A DNA stretch of 64,000 bases. It comes from Flavihumibacter petaseus NBRC 106054 (GTDB lineage Bacteria; Bacteroidota; Bacteroidia; Chitinophagales; Chitinophagaceae). The notes beneath the pieces are model-generated. The model was not told the DNA's origin. It made no database searches and saw only the letters and a program-made list of their open reading frames with translations. Below are positions 43,865-53,330 of this stretch, piece by piece (positions within the stretch are counted from its first letter, which is position 1; every line of letters begins with the position of its first letter). Where the stretch lies: positions 496,001-560,000 of the forward strand of contig NZ_BBWV01000002.1 in NCBI RefSeq assembly GCF_000974785.1, read 5' to 3'. A program made the translations under genes and the position numbers.

Positions 43865-45628
43865 TTATGGTTGATGTCTTACAAAAGCTTTAATAGTGGC
43901 AATGGTCTTACCCTCGCTTTCACCATAAGGCCGGATGGTATATTGGCCAACTGCTGCCGGCAGGATAAATGTTTCTGCATAGTGCACTACGAATGGCTCA
44001 AAGGCCCCGGTGGCACTTTCTACGATTGCTTCCCTGCCTTCCACCAGGTTGAGCACGTTGACAGAACCATTGGTGTGGTGGTCAACCGGCTTGCTGAACC
44101 AATGCCGGCGCGTTTCAATGAATTCGCGTTCGTGCAGTCCGGTTCTCTCTTCTTTCCAGCCATCTCCTTCGCCGATAACGGTTACTGCATTGATCAGTTC
44201 CCGGCGGGTGCTTTCCGGTGTGCGATTGCGGTCAAGCACCTTTGCACCATGTTTGATATTGATTGGACGTGGTTTCCCGTCCAGCCCCATTCTTCCCCAG
44301 TCCCATAGTTTGAAAGTGAAAATATAGGGGGTCGCACTGATTTCCAGTACCATCGAATTGGTGCCTGAACAGTGTATGGTGCCAGCGGGGATCAGCACAT
44401 GATCATGCTTTTTGACCGGCCACCTGGCCACATACTGGTCCGTGTCAAAGGTTGTCTTTCCTTCCTGTGCAACGGCCAGATCATGGAACATTTTATCGGT
44501 ATCAACGCCGTCGTTTAATCCCAGGTAGACAACGGCATCATCAGACGCATCCAGCATGTAATAGCTTTCATCCTGGGTATAGTCCATGCCAAAATGTTCG
44601 CGTATATATTCTGTATAGGGATGCACCTGCAGGCTGAGGTTTCCGCCCTGCATGGTATCGAGGAAGTCGAACCGGATGGGGAACTCATCGCCGAAACGGG
44701 CTTGTACCGGATTTCCAAGAAGTTTCCTGCTCTGCGCGAATACCAGGTTGATGGCTGGTGTTTCAAACAGCAGGTCATTGAACCGGATCATCAGGCTGTT
44801 TTCCTCCGGCACGCAATCAAAACACCAGGCATAATTCACTGCACTGCGATCAAGATCACAATATTCTTTCATCCATTGTCCGCCCCAGGGCCCCGGGTCA
44901 AAAAATGGTGTTACCCTGAACGGACGCTCCGCCGTTTTAGCAAGAGCCTCCCGCAAGGCAGTTCCCGTCACCATTTTGGGTTCTCCGGGCACCGTACTGT
45001 CAATCACCAGGTCCCATTTAGGGATCAAAGTCTTTTTTAATTTGTCTGCCACGCGCCAGTCTACAAAAAACGCCTGTTTGTATTGCAGGGATGCTTTTGT
45101 GTTTTTATTCTGCACGCCAAGGTTGTTCACCTCATTGCGCCGGAAACGCAGCTGGCCTTCCCAGCGCGGCATATCGAAATATACTAGGAGATCATAGGCC
45201 GGGGCAACGAGACTGGCACCCGGACCATACACGAAAATGGTCTCTCCTTTGGCGGCTGCTAATGTTTGCTGTAGGGCGCCGGTTTTTACGGGATCGAAAA
45301 AGTTTTTCATTTCCAACCGGGTGATATAGCCGAAGATCTCATCGTCGGTTACATCAGGATATACCATCGCTGAAATTGCTTCCGGCGACTGCATGCAGGC
45401 CGAAGTGTGAAAGATCCGGCCGGACAAACCTTTTTCCAGGGCCGGGATAACTTCTTCTTCCAGTAAACCCGGGTAACATTCAAGTGCTACAATACAGGTA
45501 CTCTTTCCGGTGGATTCAACCTGCCGGGTGATCTGTTCACAGATAGCAGGCCATCCTTTCCAGGAGATCTCACCACTTTGCCGGAAATCAACAAAGGGGT
45601 ATTTGTCATAATTCGGTAGATATGCCAT
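43865..45628 (-). CDS. Class I mannose-6-phosphate isomerase with N-terminal extra domain
   Basis: A 587-residue protein, much longer than ordinary ManA. Residues about 1-250 form a kinase-like alpha/beta domain (ALECYPGLLEEEVIPALEKGL, ETIFVYGPGASLVAPAYDLLVYFDMPRWEGQLR) in which no intact P-loop is seen. Residues about 255-587 are a class I phosphomannose isomerase (FFDPGPWGGQWMKEYCDLD, NLSLQVHPYTEYIREHF, HVLIPAGTIHCSGTNSMVLEIS), with zinc-site His and Glu present. It interconverts mannose-6-phosphate and fructose-6-phosphate; the role of the N-terminal domain is unknown. Confidence 0.85.
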   Translation of the reverse strand: MAYLPNYDKYPFVDFRQSGEISWKGWPAICEQITRQVESTGKSTCIVALECYPGLLEEEVIPALEKGLSGRIFHTSACMQSPEAISAMVYPDVTDDEIFGYITRLEMKNFFDPVKTGALQQTLAAAKGETIFVYGPGASLVAPAYDLLVYFDMPRWEGQLRFRRNEVNNLGVQNKNTKASLQYKQAFFVDWRVADKLKKTLIPKWDLVIDSTVPGEPKMVTGTALREALAKTAERPFRVTPFFDPGPWGGQWMKEYCDLDRSAVNYAWCFDCVPEENSLMIRFNDLLFETPAINLVFAQSRKLLGNPVQARFGDEFPIRFDFLDTMQGGNLSLQVHPYTEYIREHFGMDYTQDESYYMLDASDDAVVYLGLNDGVDTDKMFHDLAVAQEGKTTFDTDQYVARWPVKKHDHVLIPAGTIHCSGTNSMVLEISATPYIFTFKLWDWGRMGLDGKPRPINIKHGAKVLDRNRTPESTRRELINAVTVIGEGDGWKEERTGLHEREFIETRRHWFSKPVDHHTNGSVNVLNLVEGREAIVESATGAFEPFVVHYAETFILPAAVGQYTIRPYGESEGKTIATIKAFVRHQP

Positions 45629-45646
45629 TTCGTTGTAAAGGGATGA

Positions 45647-46204
45647 TTATTTGGAAGCAAGTACGGGTTCACCGTTTTGTTCAACCAGGATGCCGGAGAA
45701 TCCTTTTTCACTGATGCTTTGGTAGTCGTGGCCGGCATCTGAGGGCCAGAAGGCACTGAATACAAGCATGCTGTTCCCGGTATTGGCTGTGCGGTGTGCC
45801 GTATGTCCGGGAATATAGTGAAGACTCCCCGGGTACATTTTTTCTGCACGTGTCTGGCGATCTTCATCCATTAGGATCAACATGCCTTCGCCTTCCAGGC
45901 AATGGTAAAACTCACCGCGGTCCCGCAACTGGTGAAAATGTCCGCGGGTCATAAAATATTCAGTGCCCACCTTGCCGGGGTAGATGTAAGTAATGCCAAA
46001 GAATAACCCTGCCGTTGTACCATCCGCTACCGGAAAATAACAGGCAACATCATATACCTTCTGATCGGCAGCCATGGCTGCCAGGGCATCCTTATCAGAA
46101 AAAACATCGGTCAGGTCCCCAAGCGTACGGGTGACACGGTCAATTTCCGGACCTTCAAGGGTTGTGCCCTGGAATAGCACGGCGGGATCATTAATGCTGG
46201 ACAT
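45647..46204 (-). CDS. Cupin-type glucose-6-phosphate isomerase
   Basis: A 185-residue protein of the archaeal cupin PGI family. The metal-binding motif is intact: TRGHFHQLRDRGEFYHCLEG (His, His, Glu, His near residues 86-106), then PGSLHYIPGHTAHRTANTG with a further His. It interconverts glucose-6-phosphate and fructose-6-phosphate in the cytoplasm. It lies 9 bases after the gntR gene, at the head of the metabolic part of the operon. Confidence 0.9.
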   Translation of the reverse strand: MSSINDPAVLFQGTTLEGPEIDRVTRTLGDLTDVFSDKDALAAMAADQKVYDVACYFPVADGTTAGLFFGITYIYPGKVGTEYFMTRGHFHQLRDRGEFYHCLEGEGMLILMDEDRQTRAEKMYPGSLHYIPGHTAHRTANTGNSMLVFSAFWPSDAGHDYQSISEKGFSGILVEQNGEPVLASK

Positions 46205-46213
46205 ATATATACT

Positions 46214-47236
46214 TTAAAAAGAATTCCTGTCGATTATATTGAAGTTGTTTTCTATTACTTCTCCTTTTCCGGTCATCACCATTTCAGCCATTGAGCGGCC
46301 CATGGCGACAAAATCAGTGGTTATCGTGGTAATGCCGTTGCCGATGATCGATTTCAGGTTGGTCTCATTGTAGGAGATCAGACCGATATCTTTACCCAAT
46401 TGCCATTTTTGGGATTTCGCGAGCTTTACGATATCAACAAGATGGTTGTCATCTATCACAATGAACGCATCGCCCGGCTTCACATCGGCAGCATTTATGC
46501 CGTTGATCACTGCTGATTTGATGATTTTTTTGCGGGCAAATTTGTTGAAGCCCGAAATGATGTCCGTGGTTTTTGCCGAAGCCGGAAATACAAGAAAGAG
46601 CCGCTTGTATTTTGCCATCATTTCTTTTGAAGCGACAAGGATATCATAAATGTCTTTCTCAAAATGCTGGTAGACTCCGGGAAAATTTTTGTGATAGTCA
46701 TTGTAACCTACGTCAAACAGGAAGGTCCGCTTGGGATCCAGTTTTTCAAGAATTGCCCGGGCATCCGGATGGGTTTCGGGCATGATGATATAGGTATTGT
46801 AGTACGGCGCCTGCTCCCTGATCAGGTTCTCGAACATTTTCATACTGTGGTGATGAAAATAGATATCGAGCGATGCGTTTTTGGGAAGATGGTTTAACAG
46901 GGCATTGTACAATGTTTCCTTATAGGGAGTGAACGTGCTGAAAAGGAGGAATATTTTTTTGGCCAGGTTGGTTTCTGTGCTGGTCACGAAATAACCCTTC
47001 CCCGGAATGGAATCAATGATGCCGGAAGACCGCAATTCATTGTATGCCGTAAACACTGAACCCCGGGCCAGTGAAAAATGAGCCGCTATCTGGTTTACCG
47101 ATGGAAGCATGTCGTCTTTTCCGAGACTTCCGTTATCTATGTTCCGGTGAATGGATTGAACGATCTGCTTGTATACAGGCGTGGTAAGCGTTGTGTCAAT
47201 AAGGATAATGTCAGCGATATTCTTTTGCTTACTCAT
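46214..47236 (-). CDS. GntR-type HTH / LacI-type sugar-sensing regulator
   Basis: A 340-residue protein from ATG 47236 (MSKQKNIADI); a longer frame to 47404 runs through the divergent promoter and is not used. The GntR winged helix is at residues about 15-80 (TPVYKQIVQSIHRNI, LPSVNQIAAHFSLARGSVFTAYNELRSSGIIDSIPGKGYFV). The C-terminal half is a LacI/periplasmic-binding-type sensor (LLFSTFTPYKETLYNALLNHL, DIGLISYNETNLKSIIGNGITTITTDFVAMG). The best-placed operator is 47290-47312, shared with susC. It probably represses until a sugar binds. Confidence 0.9.
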   Translation of the reverse strand: MSKQKNIADIILIDTTLTTPVYKQIVQSIHRNIDNGSLGKDDMLPSVNQIAAHFSLARGSVFTAYNELRSSGIIDSIPGKGYFVTSTETNLAKKIFLLFSTFTPYKETLYNALLNHLPKNASLDIYFHHHSMKMFENLIREQAPYYNTYIIMPETHPDARAILEKLDPKRTFLFDVGYNDYHKNFPGVYQHFEKDIYDILVASKEMMAKYKRLFLVFPASAKTTDIISGFNKFARKKIIKSAVINGINAADVKPGDAFIVIDDNHLVDIVKLAKSQKWQLGKDIGLISYNETNLKSIIGNGITTITTDFVAMGRSMAEMVMTGKGEVIENNFNIIDRNSF

Positions 47237-47289
47237 AATGGCAGCGCTTTTTGGGTGTTGACGGGTAAAAATAATAATTTCTCTGAAAA

Positions 47290-47312
47290 TATGAACTGGT
47301 ATATACTGGTAT
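47290..47312. promoter_or_regulatory. GntR-type operator, gntR promoter copy
   Basis: Plus-strand sequence starts TATGAACTGG and ends ATACTGGTAT, with a central GTATATAC that fits the GntR-family consensus GTnTAnAC. The reverse complement matches 28859-28881 at 22 of 23 bases. It lies 54 bases before the gntR ATG and upstream of the plus-strand promoter at 47324. Confidence 0.75.
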
Positions 47313-47323
47313 TTTTTTATTCC

Positions 47324-47331
47324 TATATTTG
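47324..47331 (+). promoter_or_regulatory. -7 promoter element of the plus-strand glycosidase operon
   Basis: TATATTTG matches TAnnTTTG exactly. The -33 region would fall at about 47301-47305, inside the operator (47290-47312), so binding there would block this promoter. The first ATG is at 47397. Confidence 0.6.
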
Positions 47332-47396
47332 GAATGCATAAAACCCCGGGATAAAGATATTCATCGCCGGGAACGAACTGCAAAACTGATTGCTTC

Positions 47397-48803
47397 ATGA
47401 ACAACCAATCTTCCGTAAGTCTGAAAAAAGTAGCATGGCCCGATTATGGGAAAGCTATGCCTGTAATTATGCCCGGTTCTGGCGAAATCAGTGACCGGAT
47501 CGCCCGCTGCAGGCGCGAAATGGCAACAAGGGGAATCACACACCTGGTGGTTTATGGTGACCGCGAACATTTCGCGAACCTGTTGTATCTCGTACATTTT
47601 GATCCGCGTTTTGAAGAAGCCTTGCTGCTCATTGACGGCACGAACAACCCGTTATTACTGGTGGGCAATGAATGTGTCTCCCACCTTACCGTTTCACCCT
47701 TATTCCTGGCCGGTCATCTGCGCTATGAGCGCTACCAGCCATTTTCACTGCTTAGCCAGCCACGCGATGAAAGCAGGCAGCTGTCAGATATTTTCAGGGA
47801 AGAAGGGATTGGGACGGGAGCAACTGTCGGCTGTGTCGGCTGGAAATATTTTCAGCAGTCCGAGTTTCGTCAACCCACGCTCGCCATTGATCTGCCTGCT
47901 TTTATAACTGACGAATTGCGAGACCTGTGTGGTCGCGAAAACGTCGTGAATGCCACCGACTTGCTCATGTCCCCGGTGGATGGCCTGAAAGCCACCTGTA
48001 CACCGTTTGAAATTGCACAGTTCGAATTCTCAAATTGTATGGCCTCCGATGGCATGACCAGTTTCCTGCGAAACTTCACTACCGGAGTGACCGATTTCGA
48101 AATGGCAAAACATTACCAGTATACCGGGTACCCGCTGGGTTGCCATACAGGTTTGAAAAGCTCAGCCAACCTGCATATCGGGTTGTCCAGCCCGGCAGGG
48201 GGGGAGATCCGCCTGGGTGACCCGTGTTCCACCAATATTTCCTATTGGGGAAGCAACATCTGCAGGGCCGGCTGGGTGGCTTCCTCCGAAGCTGATCTGC
48301 CGGAATCCGCAAGAGGATATGTTGCTGAATTCGCATCTCTTTATTTCCTCGCCTGTGTGCAATGGCTGCAACAGCTCCGGCCAGGCGCCCGGGGCGGGGA
48401 TATCTACGAGCTGATCCAGGAACTGCTTCCCTTTGACAAGTTCAATGTTTTTCTGAATCCCGGTCACCTGATCCATTTTGAAGAATGGACCACCTCGCCC
48501 ATTTATAAGGATTCCAATGACACCATAAAGTCCGGCATGTATTTTCAGCTCGATATCATTCCGCGTTCCAAACAATTCTTTTCTTCCCGGATGGAAGATG
48601 GTTATGTTGTGGCAGACGCAGCGCTGCAACAGGCTTTGGCAGACCAGTATCCTGAAACCTACGCCCGTTGTATGGCCCGGCGGAACTTTATGCGTGATAC
48701 GCTGGGCATAGACATGCCTGCTGAAATACTGCCGCTGTCGAACACAGCCGGCCTCGTTCCACCATTTTTCCTCGACTATCAAACTGTTTTCAGCCTGAAA
48801 TAA
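47397..48803 (+). CDS. M24 (pita-bread) peptidase-like protein, metal ligands degenerate
   Basis: A 468-residue protein. The N-terminal creatinase-like domain (residues about 1-180) and the C-terminal pita-bread fold are recognisable: NPGHLIHFEEW near 355 supplies the metal-type His, and SSRMEDGYVVAD supplies a Glu. However the two Asp ligands expected in LGDPCSTNISYWGSNICRAGW appear as Asn, and the usual EP motif is LDIIP, so the dinuclear metal site is likely absent. It is first in a plus-strand unit with glycosidases. It may be a non-catalytic relative; role unknown. Confidence 0.8.
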   Translation: MNNQSSVSLKKVAWPDYGKAMPVIMPGSGEISDRIARCRREMATRGITHLVVYGDREHFANLLYLVHFDPRFEEALLLIDGTNNPLLLVGNECVSHLTVSPLFLAGHLRYERYQPFSLLSQPRDESRQLSDIFREEGIGTGATVGCVGWKYFQQSEFRQPTLAIDLPAFITDELRDLCGRENVVNATDLLMSPVDGLKATCTPFEIAQFEFSNCMASDGMTSFLRNFTTGVTDFEMAKHYQYTGYPLGCHTGLKSSANLHIGLSSPAGGEIRLGDPCSTNISYWGSNICRAGWVASSEADLPESARGYVAEFASLYFLACVQWLQQLRPGARGGDIYELIQELLPFDKFNVFLNPGHLIHFEEWTTSPIYKDSNDTIKSGMYFQLDIIPRSKQFFSSRMEDGYVVADAALQQALADQYPETYARCMARRNFMRDTLGIDMPAEILPLSNTAGLVPPFFLDYQTVFSLK

Positions 48804-48811
48804 TTGTCTTT

Positions 48812-51800
48812 ATGATTAGGTTCCTGATGATCGCTATTAGTTTTTTGCCAGTCACACTCCTGGCAAAAACAGCTCCGGTCAGCAAACGCATTCTCACGCT
48901 GGGCATCCGGAACGAATCAAATACATTCTCAACAGCACCCACCCGACTCTCAGATTTCCAGGTCAAAAGAGGGAAAGCCGTGCTTAAGGATGTGGAGTGG
49001 GCAGCTATCGCAGCCTCCGCAGGGGTACAGCTGATCCCTACGTTGCATGCCTATGCCTGGCCCGGCGGCGTTGTGGAGAAAAAAGCATTCGATCTGTTTA
49101 AAGCGGAGATACTGGACAGTATCCGGAAATCAGGACACCTCGACGGGATCTTCATGGAAATGCATGGTGCCCTGCATGTGGAAGGCTACGAAGATGCGCA
49201 GGCTACGCTCATCAAAGAAATTCGCGGCATCGTTGGCAATGCTGTGTTGATCAGTGCCAGCTTCGATCTCCACGGCAACCTGTCCCCGGCATTTGTATCC
49301 GGACTCAACCTGCTAACAGCCTACCGCACGGCACCCCATCGTGATGTGGAAGAAACCAAATCCAGGGCAGTCAGGCTGCTCATCAAAGCCATAGATGAAA
49401 ATCTTCGCCCGGTAATGGAATGTGTCACCATCCCGATTCTTGTTCCCGGTGAAAAATCCATCACAGATAAGCTTCCGCTGAAACCCATCTACGATCAGCT
49501 TCCCGTCGTGTCCGCAAAGTCCGGTCTGCTGGATGCATCTGTTTTTGCAGGATATTGCTGGGCTGATCTTCCCCGCTCCGCCATGCGCGTATTTGTGCTT
49601 GCCCGCGACAGCAGTTACCGCGCGCTGGCCAGAAAAGAAGCACAAGCTTTGGCCGGCCAGATCTGGAAAGCAAGAACAGCCATGCAGCTCAGTGTTCCAT
49701 CAGGAACCTTCGATGAAATGCTGACACTTGCCAATAAAAGCGACGCCAAAACAGTATTCATTTCCGATGCAGGTGACAATACCACCGCCGGGGCGCCGGG
49801 TGATAATACCTATGTGCTGGAACGACTGCTTGCTCAGAACCAGAAAAATATATTGCTCGGGGGAATCGTCGACCCGCAGGCTTTTGATGCCTGCATGGCG
49901 CGACAGCTTAATGATACAATCGCGTTAACGCTCGGCGCTAAAATAGATAACCGCTTTTCACACCCTGTCCGCATTACCGGAAAACTATTGTCCAAATCCA
50001 ATGATGCGGCGATAGCCGACAAGCGTGGAGCCGTGGTATTGGACGTTAACGGCATCCGTACAGTAATACTCCGCGACCGCCGTTCGCTGAAGGAACGCCG
50101 TGATTTTGCAGACCTGTCGCTTGATCCGCTGTCCTTTAAAATCGTTATTGTCAAACTGGGTTATCTTTTTCCTGAACTCAATGAGATCGCACCCCTGCAA
50201 CTCATGGCGCTGACACAGGGTTTCTGTAACCTCGATATCGCCCACCTGCCTTACAAACAGGTCACCAGGCCTGCCTATCCGCTGGACGAAACAATGGAAT
50301 GGGATCCGGCGAATGAGACCAAAGAAGATTATGGACTTTCCTATGAAGGAAAAGCAGCTACGGCGCTTGTGGGTGATGGTAAGTTTATCGTCAAAACAGC
50401 ACCGGAGCATTTTGTTGCAGCGCGGGGCATGAAAATGAATGGCCGGCTTCGCTTTTACCGCCAGGGGGAAGAAGTACTGCCGGCCAGTACGCTTTGGAAC
50501 ACTGTTGTGTTTCCCGGTGGAGCCCGCTATTCGATCCGGTTGGGCAGGGATAGTGTGACGGTAACTTATGGTGTACCTGCCGGGCCGGGATTTACCGTTG
50601 CCGTCGATGCTCCCATCTCCATTAGCCCCATCCTTGAAATGGAAGCCGGTACTAAGCTTGAAGAAAAAAGACGCCGTAACGGAGACCGCTATTTTACCAG
50701 TTTCTCACAAAAGGCTGCCACTTTCATGGCCTCAGATCCTGCTGCGTTTCAAAGCCAGCTGGAACAGGTGTACAGGAGTAAGCTGGTGGTGCAGACGCCA
50801 CTGCCAACCCTGAATAAGGCGGTAGCTTTTTCACAGGAGCTGCTCGATCTCAGCTACAATGGCGACCTGATGTATTGTGAGTTATTCCGCTGGCTCGACA
50901 TCTGGGCCCGCGACCTGGGTTCCGGCCTGCTGCCAGGCGCCCTTATCTCCGGACGTGGGGTGATGGCCCGGCAATCGCTGGTGTACGACCTCAACCGCTA
51001 CGCTGGGATGTCGCCTTCAGATTGTAAAAACTCCAATGATCCGTCACAGGGAGGAACAGCATCCGAAGTGGGCTGGACAGTACGCTCTGTCTGGAATTAT
51101 TATACCTGGTCCGGAAACCTTGACAGCCTCAGGAAAGATGCGGCCATCATCAGGCCATGGGTCACCTTCTGGATGAGCAGGGACTATGATGACGATGGAC
51201 TGATCACCGATGTAACGGATTTCATGGATCATATGATCATGATGTTAAGCACCAACGGTGTACGGACGCTGGCTTCCAATTCCATGTATGCATCACTGTT
51301 GTTATACGCATCACGGATAGAGGAAGCCCTTGGCAACAAAAAACTGGCAGAAGAGCTGGATCACCGCTATCAACGGACGGTCAATGCCCTGAACACCATC
51401 TTCTGGAATGACGACAAAGGTTATTTCAGCAACATGACTTTATGGGATGGTGTTTGCCGGCGCAGCTCCCAGGCATCGCAGTCCATGTTGCTGAAGATCG
51501 GCGCCACAGATGCGGCCAGAACCAGGCGAACCCTTGATTACCTCCGGCAGAACAACTGGTGCCGGGCAGGCTCCATAACCATCACACCCCGCATGAATCA
51601 TGTGGACATGGATAATGATCAGAACGTAAAGGTGTGGCCTTGGTGGAACCTTTGGGAAGCCGAAGCAAGGTTTCAGAACGGTGATCCGGGCGGCGGATTG
51701 CACCTGTTGCAACTGGCAGCAGCGACGATTGAAGATGAGAAATACCCCGGGCTCATTGAGGAAACGCTGGACACGACTGGTGTCTCAACCGGGGGGAACC

Positions 51801-53320
51801 TTTTTGTTACAGCAGCCGGCAACCTCCTTGAAACAGTGATCAAAGATCTTTTTGGGGTTGAACCGGCAAGGCCCGGCTGGCTTGAAGTGAAAGTGATGCC
51901 TGCAGTTCCGTCCTCATGGACAACCTATTCCTGCCGCATACCAACTCCGGGGGGATTCATCAGCCTCGATTGCAGGGAAGGCAAACTCCACATCACCGTA
52001 GCGGATCCCCGCATTAAGAACATATGGGTAAGACCAGGTGACAATTCCGTGGTGAACGGGGCAATAAGGCAGGAATGGCGCGCTCCGCAACCAAAAACGA
52101 CTACCCCCTACACCAGTGTCAGCCGCCAGCAGCCAGCGCCCTTGAAAAAGGGGAGAAGCGTGCTGTTCTATGACGCTTCATTCCACCCGCAACAGCCGGC
52201 ACTTGACATGGAAACCATCAACCTGTCGCAACTGGAATCACTCAACGCGCAGGGGCATCCGAAACTGGTGATTACCGGTAATATGCTTCCCTTGCATACA
52301 CTTTCCGGAAAACCAGTGAAAGACCTGCTCGATCGTTATGTGCAACAGGGTGGTACCATCATCTGCTACGGCGCCCGAACCCATCCGAAAACAGAGGAAG
52401 ATGGCGCAGGCATTCTTGGCGAACAGCATGGCATCATCGACTGGTATGATTTTCTGTCCTTAAGGAAAACCATTCCCCTGCAGGGATGGACATTTCAGCC
52501 AGCGGAACAAAACCCCGACGGCGCCAGGCGCGATGGTGTATACACCTGCACCGTATCGCCGGATGCAGCATTCAGTGGCAGCGATATTTACCTTGAACTC
52601 GGTCCCCTTGCCGGACGCGATAGTGTCTTCATCAACGGTCAGCTGGTTGCCACTTACCGTGATATGGAAGCTTTCATCCGCCAGGAGTACCCGACCCGAA
52701 CACCTTATCCCGATACACACCGGTACAAAATGCTGAGCCGCTACTATATGATCAAAGCGGGAAGTCCGGCTTATCGCGCCATTCAGTTTGGTGCTACCAA
52801 TAAAGTAGAAGTAAAGATGCAGGGCGATGGACTGAACCTCGGCATACCGGAAAGCAACCATCCATCACTGGGTATTATGACGGATAAACGCCAATGGCAA
52901 CCGCTCGATGAAGCGCTGCCGGGAATCGGCCTCGCTAACCCGAAACGCAAAGGCGTAAACTATTGGGGCAACGAACAGTTCTTCAATTCCTGGAGCACCA
53001 AACATGGCCTGTTCGGGTTCAGCGTTAAAGGCAAAGGCGTTCAGTTTATGCCGGGTACAGTGCTCGCGGAACTTCCCGACACACCCCTTATTGTGAACGA
53101 TATCTATACCGACTTTGCCGTCTTTAAACCCTGGAATTTTGAAGTGCTGGCCTACACCGGAACACAGGAGTCTTTATTGTATCCGGAGAAGACGGAAAGA
53201 TATCCCTGTATTGCCCGCATTGCGCATAACGCATCGGGCGGCGGATTCATCCTCATCGCACCAGCCATCGCAGATAGCCCGCTGGGCCCTGAAGTACTGA
53301 AAAAAATCTCTGGCCGATAA
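48812..53320 (+). CDS. M81/MlrC-like metallopeptidase fused to (alpha/alpha)6 glycosidase
   Basis: A 1502-residue exported protein (signal LMIAISFLPVTLLA). Residues about 24-490 match the M81 MlrC/DUF1485 family: MHGALHVEGYEDAQ near 117, SFDLHGN near 150 (Asp-x-His metal pair) and DAGDNTTAGAPGDNTYV near 318. Residues about 510-1060 form an (alpha/alpha)6 toroid like GH63/GH78 (LFRWLDIWARDLGSGLLP near 692, YDDDGLITDVTDFMDHM near 795, KVWPWWNLWEAEARF near 940). Residues about 1080-1502 add a GATase-like fold and a beta-sandwich. The fusion is one uninterrupted frame. Next genes are glycosidases and a sugar kinase. Confidence 0.85.
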   Translation: MIRFLMIAISFLPVTLLAKTAPVSKRILTLGIRNESNTFSTAPTRLSDFQVKRGKAVLKDVEWAAIAASAGVQLIPTLHAYAWPGGVVEKKAFDLFKAEILDSIRKSGHLDGIFMEMHGALHVEGYEDAQATLIKEIRGIVGNAVLISASFDLHGNLSPAFVSGLNLLTAYRTAPHRDVEETKSRAVRLLIKAIDENLRPVMECVTIPILVPGEKSITDKLPLKPIYDQLPVVSAKSGLLDASVFAGYCWADLPRSAMRVFVLARDSSYRALARKEAQALAGQIWKARTAMQLSVPSGTFDEMLTLANKSDAKTVFISDAGDNTTAGAPGDNTYVLERLLAQNQKNILLGGIVDPQAFDACMARQLNDTIALTLGAKIDNRFSHPVRITGKLLSKSNDAAIADKRGAVVLDVNGIRTVILRDRRSLKERRDFADLSLDPLSFKIVIVKLGYLFPELNEIAPLQLMALTQGFCNLDIAHLPYKQVTRPAYPLDETMEWDPANETKEDYGLSYEGKAATALVGDGKFIVKTAPEHFVAARGMKMNGRLRFYRQGEEVLPASTLWNTVVFPGGARYSIRLGRDSVTVTYGVPAGPGFTVAVDAPISISPILEMEAGTKLEEKRRRNGDRYFTSFSQKAATFMASDPAAFQSQLEQVYRSKLVVQTPLPTLNKAVAFSQELLDLSYNGDLMYCELFRWLDIWARDLGSGLLPGALISGRGVMARQSLVYDLNRYAGMSPSDCKNSNDPSQGGTASEVGWTVRSVWNYYTWSGNLDSLRKDAAIIRPWVTFWMSRDYDDDGLITDVTDFMDHMIMMLSTNGVRTLASNSMYASLLLYASRIEEALGNKKLAEELDHRYQRTVNALNTIFWNDDKGYFSNMTLWDGVCRRSSQASQSMLLKIGATDAARTRRTLDYLRQNNWCRAGSITITPRMNHVDMDNDQNVKVWPWWNLWEAEARFQNGDPGGGLHLLQLAAATIEDEKYPGLIEETLDTTGVSTGGNLFVTAAGNLLETVIKDLFGVEPARPGWLEVKVMPAVPSSWTTYSCRIPTPGGFISLDCREGKLHITVADPRIKNIWVRPGDNSVVNGAIRQEWRAPQPKTTTPYTSVSRQQPAPLKKGRSVLFYDASFHPQQPALDMETINLSQLESLNAQGHPKLVITGNMLPLHTLSGKPVKDLLDRYVQQGGTIICYGARTHPKTEEDGAGILGEQHGIIDWYDFLSLRKTIPLQGWTFQPAEQNPDGARRDGVYTCTVSPDAAFSGSDIYLELGPLAGRDSVFINGQLVATYRDMEAFIRQEYPTRTPYPDTHRYKMLSRYYMIKAGSPAYRAIQFGATNKVEVKMQGDGLNLGIPESNHPSLGIMTDKRQWQPLDEALPGIGLANPKRKGVNYWGNEQFFNSWSTKHGLFGFSVKGKGVQFMPGTVLAELPDTPLIVNDIYTDFAVFKPWNFEVLAYTGTQESLLYPEKTERYPCIARIAHNASGGGFILIAPAIADSPLGPEVLKKISGR

Positions 53321-53330
53321 TCATAACAAC

